14,615 nt of DNA from Alphaproteobacteria bacterium UBA6038 (lineage in GTDB: Bacteria; Pseudomonadota; Alphaproteobacteria; Micropepsales; Micropepsaceae): NCBI GenBank assembly GCA_002429315.1, contig DIZC01000075.1, forward strand, positions 38,828-53,442, read 5' to 3'. Below, piece after piece: positions 6,378 through 12,264 of the stretch. Every line of letters starts with the position of its first letter. Position 1 is the stretch's first letter. Below the pieces are notes generated by a model. It worked only from the letters and a program-made list of their open reading frames with translations. It was not told the DNA's origin and searched no databases. Position numbers and translations under genes: made by a program.

Positions 6378-7550
6378 ATGATCCCCAACACCTATCCTAT
6401 GCTGGATTTCGCCCTCGGCGATACGGTCGACATGCTGCGCGATTCGGTGCGCAGCTTCACCTCCGACAACATCGCGCCTCTCGCTGACGAGATCGACCGC
6501 AGCAACACCTTCCCGCGCCAGCTCTGGCCGCAACTGGGCGAATTGGGATTGCTCGGCATCACGGTAGAAGAAGAATGGGGCGGCGCGGGGCTTGGGTACC
6601 TTGCGCATTGCGTGGCGATGGAGGAGATCAGCCGCGGTTCGGCTTCGGTGGGCCTGTCCTATGGCGCGCATTCCAATCTGTGCGTCAACCAGATCCGCCG
6701 CAACGGCGATGACGCACAAAAGCTGCGCTATCTGCCCAAGCTGATTTCCGGCGGGCACGTCGGCGCGCTGGCGATGAGCGAGCCCAACGCCGGCTCCGAT
6801 GTCGTCTCCATGCGGCTGCGCGCCAAGAAGCACGGCGATGCCTATGTGCTCAACGGCACCAAGATGTGGATCACCAACGGCCCGCAGGCGGACACGGCGG
6901 TGGTGTACGCCAAGACCGATCCGGTTGCGGGGCAGCGCGGGATTACGGCATTTATCATCGAAAAGGGCATGAAGGGATTCCACGCCGCGCAGAAGCTGGA
7001 CAAGCTCGGCATGCGCGGCAGCGACACCAGCGAACTCGTTTTCGAAGATTGCGAGGTGCCGGCGGAAAACGTCCTGGGCGGCGAAGGCAACGGCGCGCGC
7101 GTGTTGATGAGCGGCCTCGATTACGAGCGCGCCGTGCTGGCGGCCGGCTCCATCGGCATCATGCAGGCGTGTCTCGACGTGGTGATGCCGTATCTGCATG
7201 ATCGTAAACAGTTCGGCCAGCCGATCGGCTCGTTCCAGCTGATGCAGGGCAAGGTCGCCGACATGTATGTGACCTTGTCGGCGGCGCGGGCGTATGTTTA
7301 CGCGGTGGCGCAGGCCTGCGATCGCGGCCAGACCACGCGGAAGGACGCCGCGGGCGCCATCCTGTTTGCCGCGGAAAAGGGCGTGTGGATGGCGTTGGAG
7401 GCGATCCAATGCCTGGGTGGCAATGGCTACATCAACGATTTCCCCACCGGGCGATTGCTGCGCGACGCCAAGCTCTACGAAATCGGCGCCGGCACCAGCG
7501 AAATCCGCCGCTGGCTCATCGGCCGGGAATTGTTCGAAGAGACGGTCTAG
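6378..7550 (+). CDS. ivd: Isovaleryl-CoA dehydrogenase
   Basis: A 390-residue FAD flavoenzyme of the acyl-CoA dehydrogenase family that oxidises isovaleryl-CoA to 3-methylcrotonyl-CoA in leucine breakdown, passing electrons to electron-transfer flavoprotein. Family signatures are present: LAMSEPNAGSD at 131-141, MWITNG at 163-168, RKQFGQPIGSFQ at 276-287, and QCLGGNGY with RLLRDAKLYEIGAGTSEIRR at 344-378. The key subfamily mark is GLDYER with Glu250, where isovaleryl-CoA dehydrogenases carry the catalytic base; most other acyl-CoA dehydrogenases carry it near residue 370, and that position is Gly here (EIGAGTSE). The start gives the usual MIPNTYP opening. AAGG lies only one base before ATG, so initiation signals are weak. 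mccB, the next enzyme of the pathway, lies 6 kb downstream on the same strand. Confidence 0.95.
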   Translation: MIPNTYPMLDFALGDTVDMLRDSVRSFTSDNIAPLADEIDRSNTFPRQLWPQLGELGLLGITVEEEWGGAGLGYLAHCVAMEEISRGSASVGLSYGAHSNLCVNQIRRNGDDAQKLRYLPKLISGGHVGALAMSEPNAGSDVVSMRLRAKKHGDAYVLNGTKMWITNGPQADTAVVYAKTDPVAGQRGITAFIIEKGMKGFHAAQKLDKLGMRGSDTSELVFEDCEVPAENVLGGEGNGARVLMSGLDYERAVLAAGSIGIMQACLDVVMPYLHDRKQFGQPIGSFQLMQGKVADMYVTLSAARAYVYAVAQACDRGQTTRKDAAGAILFAAEKGVWMALEAIQCLGGNGYINDFPTGRLLRDAKLYEIGAGTSEIRRWLIGRELFEETV

Positions 7551-7579
7551 CGCTCTCTCCCGCTAGCGCTTTCTCCCGC
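7548..7579 (+). repeat. 16-base tandem repeat containing the ivd stop codon
   Basis: Two adjacent copies, TAGCGCTCTCTCCCGC (7548-7563) and TAGCGCTTTCTCCCGC (7564-7579), differ at one base. The TAG of the first copy is the ivd stop codon, so the duplication begins exactly at the gene end. Confidence 0.85.
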
Positions 7580-7656
7580 AATCTTCAGAATCGCTAAATC
7601 CCCCAACAGCCGTTTCCTACGCACAAAGGCCTACTGGGCGCGGGCTTTCACCACTA

Positions 7657-7688
7657 CGGCTCGCTGGCGGTTCAGCCCAAGCGAGCCG
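7657..7688. repeat. Inverted repeat (9-base stem) in the ivd-SGNH gap
   Basis: CGGCTCGCT (7657-7665) pairs perfectly with AGCGAGCCG (7680-7688) around a 14-base loop. There is no run of T after it, so a simple intrinsic terminator is not convincing. It may belong to an intergenic repeat element. Confidence 0.6.
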
Positions 7689-7714
7689 CCTCCGCCCCTC
7701 GCTTTGACCGGCCG

Positions 7715-7737
7715 ACTTTGCTAAGCAGGAGCAAAGT
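7715..7737. repeat. Inverted repeat (8-base stem) just upstream of the SGNH gene
   Basis: ACTTTGCT (7715-7722) and AGCAAAGT (7730-7737) form a perfect stem with a 7-base loop (AAGCAGG), ending 15 bases before the next start codon. It could be a weak terminator for ivd (only TTTA follows), an operator, or part of a repeat family. The gap 7551-7752 holds no gene that I can support. Confidence 0.6.
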
Positions 7738-7752
7738 TTAGGCGTGTAGGGG

Positions 7753-8613
7753 ATGGCTGGGTATTCCATTTGCCTGATCGGTAATTCGCACCTTGCGGCG
7801 CTGGCGCCGGCCTGGCGCAAGGACAGGTTAGGAGCGCGGCCGGAGGTCTCCCCTGTCTATTTCGGCATGCGCGCCGGCCACGACTGGGAACTCGCCGTTC
7901 GGGATGGCGCCCTTGTTCCCACAGACGAAGAGGGCCAGGAGGCCTTCCAGCGGAGTTCCCGCGGACACAGATCCATCGTGACCGGCGACTACGATGCGTT
8001 CGTGATTTACGGCCTCGGCTTCCAGGCGAGCAAAGCTTGGCCGCTGTTCTTCGAGTACGGTTGCGTGGAAGACCTCCATTGGGGACCTGTCAACCAGCTG
8101 ATCTCGCAGGATTGCTTTGCCGCCGCTCTGCGCTTGGCAATATCCGGCGCGACGGCGCTGAAGGTGTTGGCGCAAATCAGAAGCGTGTGCGCCGCGCCGG
8201 CGATCATCTGTCCCATGCCTTTCCGTAGCGAAGCCGCCTTTCCCCAATCATCCCTCGGCAGCCATCCGCGCCTGTCGCAGCCGGAATACCTCGCGCGCGT
8301 GGCAGAAGAATTCCACCATGCATGCAGGGCCGTCTGCGCCAAGCGCGGCGGCGAGTTCATAGCGCAGCCGGAGTCCACTTGGGCAATGCCGTGCTTCACC
8401 AAGTCGGAATTCGTGCTCGGCGGAAGCACCTGGAGAAGGGATGAAAGGGGGGAGACGAAACGCAAAGGAGACGACAAGCACATGAACGACCGCTACGGTG
8501 CCGTCATGCTGCAGGCCATCCTGCGGCGGCTCGACGAACTGTCCGGTGGTGCGGTGCTTGAGAAAGAGAGCCAGGCGGCGCCGGCCGAAGCGCGGCTTCA
8601 GGCCGCCGAATGA
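7753..8613 (+). CDS. SGNH/GDSL-hydrolase-like protein, partner of GSCFA gene
   Basis: A 286-residue protein I place in the SGNH-hydrolase-like superfamily by motif only. GNSH at residues 10-13, right after the first strand (YSICLI), fits block I with a nucleophile Ser12. GDDKHMNDRYG at 239-249 gives an Asp240-x-x-His243 pair as in block V, and the same end motif is common in GSCFA-type proteins. There is no signal peptide. The C-terminal 25 residues are Ala/Glu-rich and probably disordered. Substrate is unknown; relatives of this superfamily remove or add acyl groups on sugars and lipids. The stop lies 24 bases before the GSCFA gene start, so the two are probably co-transcribed. The start has AGGGG directly against the ATG, with poor spacing. 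Confidence 0.7.
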   Translation: MAGYSICLIGNSHLAALAPAWRKDRLGARPEVSPVYFGMRAGHDWELAVRDGALVPTDEEGQEAFQRSSRGHRSIVTGDYDAFVIYGLGFQASKAWPLFFEYGCVEDLHWGPVNQLISQDCFAAALRLAISGATALKVLAQIRSVCAAPAIICPMPFRSEAAFPQSSLGSHPRLSQPEYLARVAEEFHHACRAVCAKRGGEFIAQPESTWAMPCFTKSEFVLGGSTWRRDERGETKRKGDDKHMNDRYGAVMLQAILRRLDELSGGAVLEKESQAAPAEARLQAAE

Positions 8614-8626
8614 TCCAGGGGCATGC

Positions 8627-8632
8627 GAGGTG
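8627..8632 (+). promoter_or_regulatory. Ribosome binding site choosing the GSCFA start at 8638
   Basis: GAGGTG at 8627-8632 lies five bases before the ATG at 8638. The alternative ATG at 8623 has only CAGGGG, one base away, so the shorter protein is preferred. Confidence 0.55.
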
Positions 8633-8637
8633 AAGTG

Positions 8638-9846
8638 ATGTTGTCTCCCTACCAGAATCTTCCAGCGGAGCGCTTCTGGAAAAGCGGCGTGGCGGAGACC
8701 ACGCCCCAAACCGTCACCGGGCTTTACAAGAAGAAGTTCACCTTGGCGCCTGCGGACAAAATCGCGACGGCCGGTAGCTGCTTCGCACAGCACATTGCCC
8801 GCTATCTGCGGAGCAACGGCTTTTCGGTGATGGACCTGGAGCGGCCACCACGGTTCTTGGAGTCGGAGGAGCGCCAGCAATACGGCTTCGGGCTCTATTC
8901 GGCTCGCTACGGCAACATCTATACGGCCCGGCAGCTCCTGCAGCTCGCGCGCGACGCTTACAGCGGGGCGGTCGATCCCGCTGAAATATGGACGAAGGCC
9001 GGCCGCTTTTACGACGCCTTGCGGCCAAACATCGAGCCGAACGGCTTCGCTTCGCTGGACGAAGCCCTTGCTCTCCGCAAGCACCATCTGGAGAAAGTGC
9101 GCGAGCTGTTCGACACCATGGATGTGTTTGTCTTCACCTTTGGGCTGACGGAAGCTTGGGTTAACCGGCAGACGGGACGTGTCTATCCCACCGCGCCGGG
9201 CACCATTGCCGGTGAATTCGATCCCGAGCGGTTCGAATTCATGAATTTGGGCTTCAATGACGTGCACGACGATTTTGCGGCGTTCCGCGAGTTGGTGCTG
9301 TCGCGTAATCCCGGCGTGCGTTTTGTGGTGACGGTCTCCCCGGTGCCGCTCACCGCGACCGCCACGGAAAACCATGTGCTGGTCGCCACGACCTATTCGA
9401 AATCGGTGCTGCGCGCCGTGGCGGGCGCTCTGGCCGCAGAATTCCCGGATGTGGACTATGTGCCTTCGTATGAAGTGATCGCCACGCCGTGGTCAAAAGG
9501 CGCGTTTTATGAATCCAATTTGCGGTCGATCCGGTCCGAGGGCGTGGCAACGGTGATGCGCATCTTCTTTGCCGAACACGGCATCACCCTGCCAGAAGTG
9601 GCGGAGGACGACGCGTCGGCGGAGCAGGTACCACGGGCAACGGAGCGGGGCGGCCGGCGGCAGACCAAGCGGGCAAGGCGAAAATCGGAGCGCGCGGAAC
9701 GCCGCGGCAAATCGCCGGCGCCGCCCGAGCCGGCGCCGTCCTCTACCGCCGCGGCGGCTCACTCGAATGGCACGCGGAGGAAAGCGCGCCGCAGAAAGCA
9801 GGATGAGGTCTGCGAGGAGATTCTGCTGGAAGCCTTCGGCACCTGA
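8638..9846 (+). CDS. GSCFA domain protein with long basic C-terminal tail
   Basis: A 402-residue protein that carries the signature naming the GSCFA family at residues 46-50, in IATAGSCFAQHIARYLRSNGF. Other family marks follow: YGNIYTARQLLQL near 92-104, the strand motif VFTFGLTEAWVN around 165-176, FMNLGFNDVHDDF, and VVTVSPVPLTAT with ENHVLVATTYSKSVLR. The family belongs to the SGNH-hydrolase clan, but no activity is established that I know of; a role in acyl modification of surface polysaccharides is only a guess. From about residue 329 the protein departs from the domain and becomes a Lys/Arg-rich, Pro/Ala/Ser-rich tail, with several clusters of 4-5 basic residues (KRARRK, RRKARRRK). It ends in a short acidic-hydrophobic helix (DEVCEEILLEAFG). 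It is probably co-transcribed with the SGNH-like gene upstream. Confidence 0.87.
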   Translation: MLSPYQNLPAERFWKSGVAETTPQTVTGLYKKKFTLAPADKIATAGSCFAQHIARYLRSNGFSVMDLERPPRFLESEERQQYGFGLYSARYGNIYTARQLLQLARDAYSGAVDPAEIWTKAGRFYDALRPNIEPNGFASLDEALALRKHHLEKVRELFDTMDVFVFTFGLTEAWVNRQTGRVYPTAPGTIAGEFDPERFEFMNLGFNDVHDDFAAFRELVLSRNPGVRFVVTVSPVPLTATATENHVLVATTYSKSVLRAVAGALAAEFPDVDYVPSYEVIATPWSKGAFYESNLRSIRSEGVATVMRIFFAEHGITLPEVAEDDASAEQVPRATERGGRRQTKRARRKSERAERRGKSPAPPEPAPSSTAAAAHSNGTRRKARRRKQDEVCEEILLEAFGT

Positions 9847-9871
9847 CAAAGGCGCCCACCCGACCTATATT
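9843..9871 (+). promoter_or_regulatory. Sigma-70 promoter of the thiolase gene
   Basis: CTGACA (9843-9848) and TATATT (9866-9871) match five of six consensus positions each, with ideal 17-base spacing. The -35 overlaps the GSCFA stop codon. Transcription would begin near 9878, giving a leader of roughly 70 bases that contains a small hairpin, GCCCC-TTCC-GGGGC (9889-9902), before the AAGGA ribosome site (9938-9942). The hairpin has no T-run directly after it. Confidence 0.55.
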
Positions 9872-9950
9872 TCCGGAATGACGGGCGGGCCCCTTCCGGG
9901 GCAACTAGGCTCCGGCTGACCCTTACCCCTTTTTCGCAAGGACGAACATT

Positions 9951-11132
9951 ATGACTTCGACGGACATTGTCATTCTCTCTGCCGCCCGCACGCCGATGGG
10001 CGGCTTTCAGGGCGAACTGACGGGCAGCACCGCGCCGCAGCTCGGCGCCACCGCCATCAAGGCGGCGGTCGAGCGCGCCGGCCTCAAGCCGTCCGACATC
10101 CAGGAAACCATTATGGGCTGCGTGCTGCCCGCCGGCCTCGGCCAGGCGCCGGCGCGCCAGGCCGGGCGTTACGCCGGGCTGCCGGATGGGGTTCCCGCTA
10201 CCACGATCAACAAGGTCTGCGGTTCGGGCATGAAGGCGGTGATGCTGGCGGCCGACGAAATCCGCACCGGCGAGGCCGACATCGTGGTGGCCGGCGGCAT
10301 GGAGAGCATGACCAATGCGCCTTACATGCTGACCAAAGCGCGCGGCGGCTACCGCATCGGGCACCAGCAGATGTTCGACCACATGTTCCTCGACGGCCTG
10401 GAAGATGCTTACGAACACAAGGCGATGGGCGTGTATGCCGAAGACGCCGCCAAGCACTATCAGTTCAGCCGCGCCGATCAGGATGCCTACGCCACAGAAT
10501 CGCTGATGCGCGCCAAGCGCGCGCAGCAGGATGGCTCATTCGCCGACGAGATCGTGGCGGTCATGGTGCCCTCGCGCAAAGGCGACGTCGAGGTCACGGA
10601 GGACGAGCAGCCGAAGAAGGCCGACCCCGCCAAGATCCCCACGCTGAAACCGGCCTTTGCGAAAGACGGCACGGTGACGGCCGCGAACTCCTCCTCCATT
10701 TCCGACGGCGCTGCGGCGCTGGTGCTGACGCGCGCCGATGTGGCGAAGGCGAAGGGCCTGAAGCCGATCGCGCGCATCGTGGCGCAGGCGAGCCACGCGC
10801 GCGAGCCGCGCTGGTTCACCGCCGCACCCGTCGGCGCCATCGAGAAGGTGCTGAAGAAGGCGGACTGGAAGAAGGAAGACGTCGATCTGTTCGAGATCAA
10901 CGAAGCCTTCGCCAATGTCGCGATGATCGCGATGAAGGAGCTGGGCCTGCCGCACGATAAGGTTAACGTGAACGGCGGTGCTTGTGCGCTCGGCCATCCC
11001 ATCGGGGCTTCCGGCGCGCGTCTGATCGTGACCTTGCTCAACGCGCTGCAGAGGCGCGGGCTGAAGCGCGGCGTCGCTTCGCTCTGCATCGGCGGCGGCG
11101 AAGCCACGGCCGTGGCGGTGGAGCTGCTCTAG
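9951..11132 (+). CDS. Acetyl-CoA C-acetyltransferase (thiolase)
   Basis: A 393-residue thiolase II family enzyme that condenses two acetyl-CoA to acetoacetyl-CoA, or runs the reverse cleavage. The full catalytic set is visible: nucleophile Cys90 in INKVCGSGMKAV, NEAFA at 317-321, His349 in GGACALGHPIGASG, and the proton-shuttling Cys379 in LCIGGGEA. GGMESMTNAPYM around 115-126 is typical of acetyl-CoA acetyltransferases (EC 2.3.1.9) rather than long-chain fatty acid thiolases. The ATG at 9951 has AAGGA eight bases upstream. With ivd and mccB nearby it could finish leucine/ketone-body catabolism (acetoacetyl-CoA to acetyl-CoA). A role in polyhydroxybutyrate synthesis (phaA) cannot be excluded, but no phaB is in view. 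It ends four bases from the convergent cupin gene. Confidence 0.94.
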   Translation: MTSTDIVILSAARTPMGGFQGELTGSTAPQLGATAIKAAVERAGLKPSDIQETIMGCVLPAGLGQAPARQAGRYAGLPDGVPATTINKVCGSGMKAVMLAADEIRTGEADIVVAGGMESMTNAPYMLTKARGGYRIGHQQMFDHMFLDGLEDAYEHKAMGVYAEDAAKHYQFSRADQDAYATESLMRAKRAQQDGSFADEIVAVMVPSRKGDVEVTEDEQPKKADPAKIPTLKPAFAKDGTVTAANSSSISDGAAALVLTRADVAKAKGLKPIARIVAQASHAREPRWFTAAPVGAIEKVLKKADWKKEDVDLFEINEAFANVAMIAMKELGLPHDKVNVNGGACALGHPIGASGARLIVTLLNALQRRGLKRGVASLCIGGGEATAVAVELL

Positions 11133-11136
11133 CCCG

Positions 11137-11607
11137 CTACTTCTTCGCGGTGCGCGGATCGTCGGCCGGATTGACGTAGGTGATCTCGAAGGGACCTTCG
11201 AGGTCCACCTGAATCACGGCGGCCGATTTGGCAACGGCGTAGTGATGCATGTTCGCCTGCGCGATAAAATAGCCGCCGCGGGTCACCGTTTTCTCAGTCT
11301 TGGCATCCATCGTATCGCCCATGCCGAAGGCCATGCTGCCCGACAGCACGGTCACGTGCTCATCTGTGGGATGGGAGTGCGGCCGGATGGTGTATCCCGC
11401 CGGAACTTTGGCGCGGAGGGACACGAAGCCCTTGCTGGCGGGATTGCCCGCCATCACCGCCATCTGCGCGCCGGGCGGAAGCGCGGGCGGCGCCGGTCCC
11501 CATTTTACCTCTGTCGCGCTGGTGATCGTCGGCATGTCCGCGGCGAACGCGAGGGTGCCGCATGCGCATAGGAGTGCGGCAACGCCGATTGAAGCTTTGA
11601 GTGTCAT
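11137..11607 (-). CDS. Secreted cupin domain protein
   Basis: A 156-residue exported protein with a single cupin barrel. Residues 1-23 are a signal peptide (MTLKASIGVAALL, then CACGTLAFAA), probably cut before DMP. The Cys at 14 and 16 do not make a clear lipobox. Cupin motif 1 is RPHSHPTDEHVTVLSGSMAFGMG at about 75-97, with His77, His79 and Glu83 as probable metal ligands. Motif 2 is GGYFIAQANMHHYA at 111-124, giving the fourth ligand His121 or His122. Substrate and reaction are unknown; such periplasmic cupins are often annotated only by fold. The ATG at 11607 follows GGAGGA with six bases of spacing, which decides against the longer frame reaching 11790 through intergenic repeats. It is convergent with the thiolase. 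Confidence 0.88.
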   Translation of the reverse strand: MTLKASIGVAALLCACGTLAFAADMPTITSATEVKWGPAPPALPPGAQMAVMAGNPASKGFVSLRAKVPAGYTIRPHSHPTDEHVTVLSGSMAFGMGDTMDAKTEKTVTRGGYFIAQANMHHYAVAKSAAVIQVDLEGPFEITYVNPADDPRTAKK

Positions 11608-11689
11608 GGATATCCTCCCGAAACGAGGCCGCGACTTTACTCCGGACGGGCCAGCGGCAGAAGCGGGAGATGTGGTCCATTGCAGGTCA

Positions 11690-11728
11690 CCCTCGCCCCC
11701 ACTTTGGCGGGGGAGAGGGCAGGGTGAG
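11690..11728 (+). repeat. GC-rich palindromic intergenic repeat, copy 1 (REP-like)
   Basis: The sequence CCCTCGCCCCC, a short ACTTTGGC spacer, then GGGGGAGAGGG forms an imperfect palindrome, followed by CAGGGTGAG. Palindromes of this composition are scattered through intergenic regions of many alphaproteobacterial genomes. A second, inverted copy lies 53 bases downstream. Confidence 0.75.
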
Positions 11729-11781
11729 CGGGCGTCACCGCCTGCACCCTGCTTGAAATATCGCGCCGGCTTCATCACCCC

Positions 11782-11821
11782 CTCACCCAAACCCTCTCCC
11801 CCACATGCGTGAGGGCGAGGG
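11782..11821 (-). repeat. GC-rich palindromic intergenic repeat, copy 2, inverted
   Basis: Read on the minus strand this begins CCCTCGCCCTCAC, has a GCATGT centre, then GGGGGAGAGGG and GGGTGAGG. It therefore matches copy 1 outside the loop and a three-base junction. Two copies facing each other give a REPIN-like pair. The rest of the 11608-11861 gap holds no supported gene; it must contain the upstream signals of the cupin gene and of the 128-aa gene. Confidence 0.75.
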
Positions 11822-11861
11822 CTTCTGTATGTTGGCGGCGGAGGGAATCGGAGGGACCGAA

Positions 11862-12248
11862 ATGCTGCGATCAGCCTCAGACTTCGGAATATCTCATCAG
11901 GATTGGACTCAGGCGAAAGCAGAAGCGCGAGACGCGATGATCGAGCGAGCGAGAGTTCGCGGAACCATTCCGTATTCTGATCTCGTTCGTAAGATATCGA
12001 CGGTTCGATTTGGCCCGCACGATACGCGCCTATTTCATCTATTAGGTGAGGTTTCAGTTGAAGAGGACGCTGCGGGCCGTGGCATGTTAAGTGTTGTCGT
12101 GGTGCACAAGCATGGCGACATGGAGCCTGGACCCGGTTTTTTTGAGCTTGCCAAGCATCTTGGTCGCGATACGAAGGACCTGCTCAGATTCTGGATTGAC
12201 GAATTGAAGAAGGTCCATGCCTATTGGTCCGTGAAGGCTGCGGTTTAG
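11862..12248 (+). CDS. Conserved-looking protein of unknown function, first gene of the TIR-like module
   Basis: I do not recognise a named family for this 128-residue soluble protein. It starts with a helical segment (WTQAKAEARDAMIERARVRG), then TIPYSDLVRKIS, which could be a small DNA-binding-like helical unit. The centre has the striking run LFHLLGEVSVEEDAAGRGM, then LSVVVVHKHGDMEPGPGFFELAKHLG. The acidic EVSVEED, the VVVHKHGD strand and the GPGFFELA motif look like constrained functional elements. There are no Cys residues, signal peptide or membrane segments. The ATG at 11862 has GGAGGG six bases upstream; earlier in-frame ATGs overlap the palindromic repeat and lack such a site. In-frame TTA leucine codons (for example in HLLGE) and low G+C set it apart from the metabolic genes. 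It ends 16 bases before the TIR-like gene, with which it probably forms an operon. Confidence 0.78.
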   Translation: MLRSASDFGISHQDWTQAKAEARDAMIERARVRGTIPYSDLVRKISTVRFGPHDTRLFHLLGEVSVEEDAAGRGMLSVVVVHKHGDMEPGPGFFELAKHLGRDTKDLLRFWIDELKKVHAYWSVKAAV

Positions 12249-12264
12249 CAGTCAATACCCGCAA

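Noticed and set aside
5364..7409. Very long minus-strand open frame (681 codons)
   Set aside because: It crosses the Cfa-like gene in another frame and runs antisense through ivd. The protein is low-complexity Arg/His/Ala-rich and has no motif; long shadows are expected at this G+C.
7617..7820. Small minus-strand open frame of 67 codons in the ivd-SGNH gap
   Set aside because: It passes through both hairpins and into the SGNH-like gene start; the composition is repeat-like and no ribosome site supports it.
8248..9375. Minus-strand open frame (375 codons) antisense to the SGNH/GSCFA pair
   Set aside because: No motif, and it opposes two genes with family signatures and good gene-like spacing.
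11690..11821. CRISPR or terminator interpretation of the repeated palindromes
   Set aside because: There are only two copies in opposite orientation with no regular spacers and no T-tract; REP-like elements explain them better.
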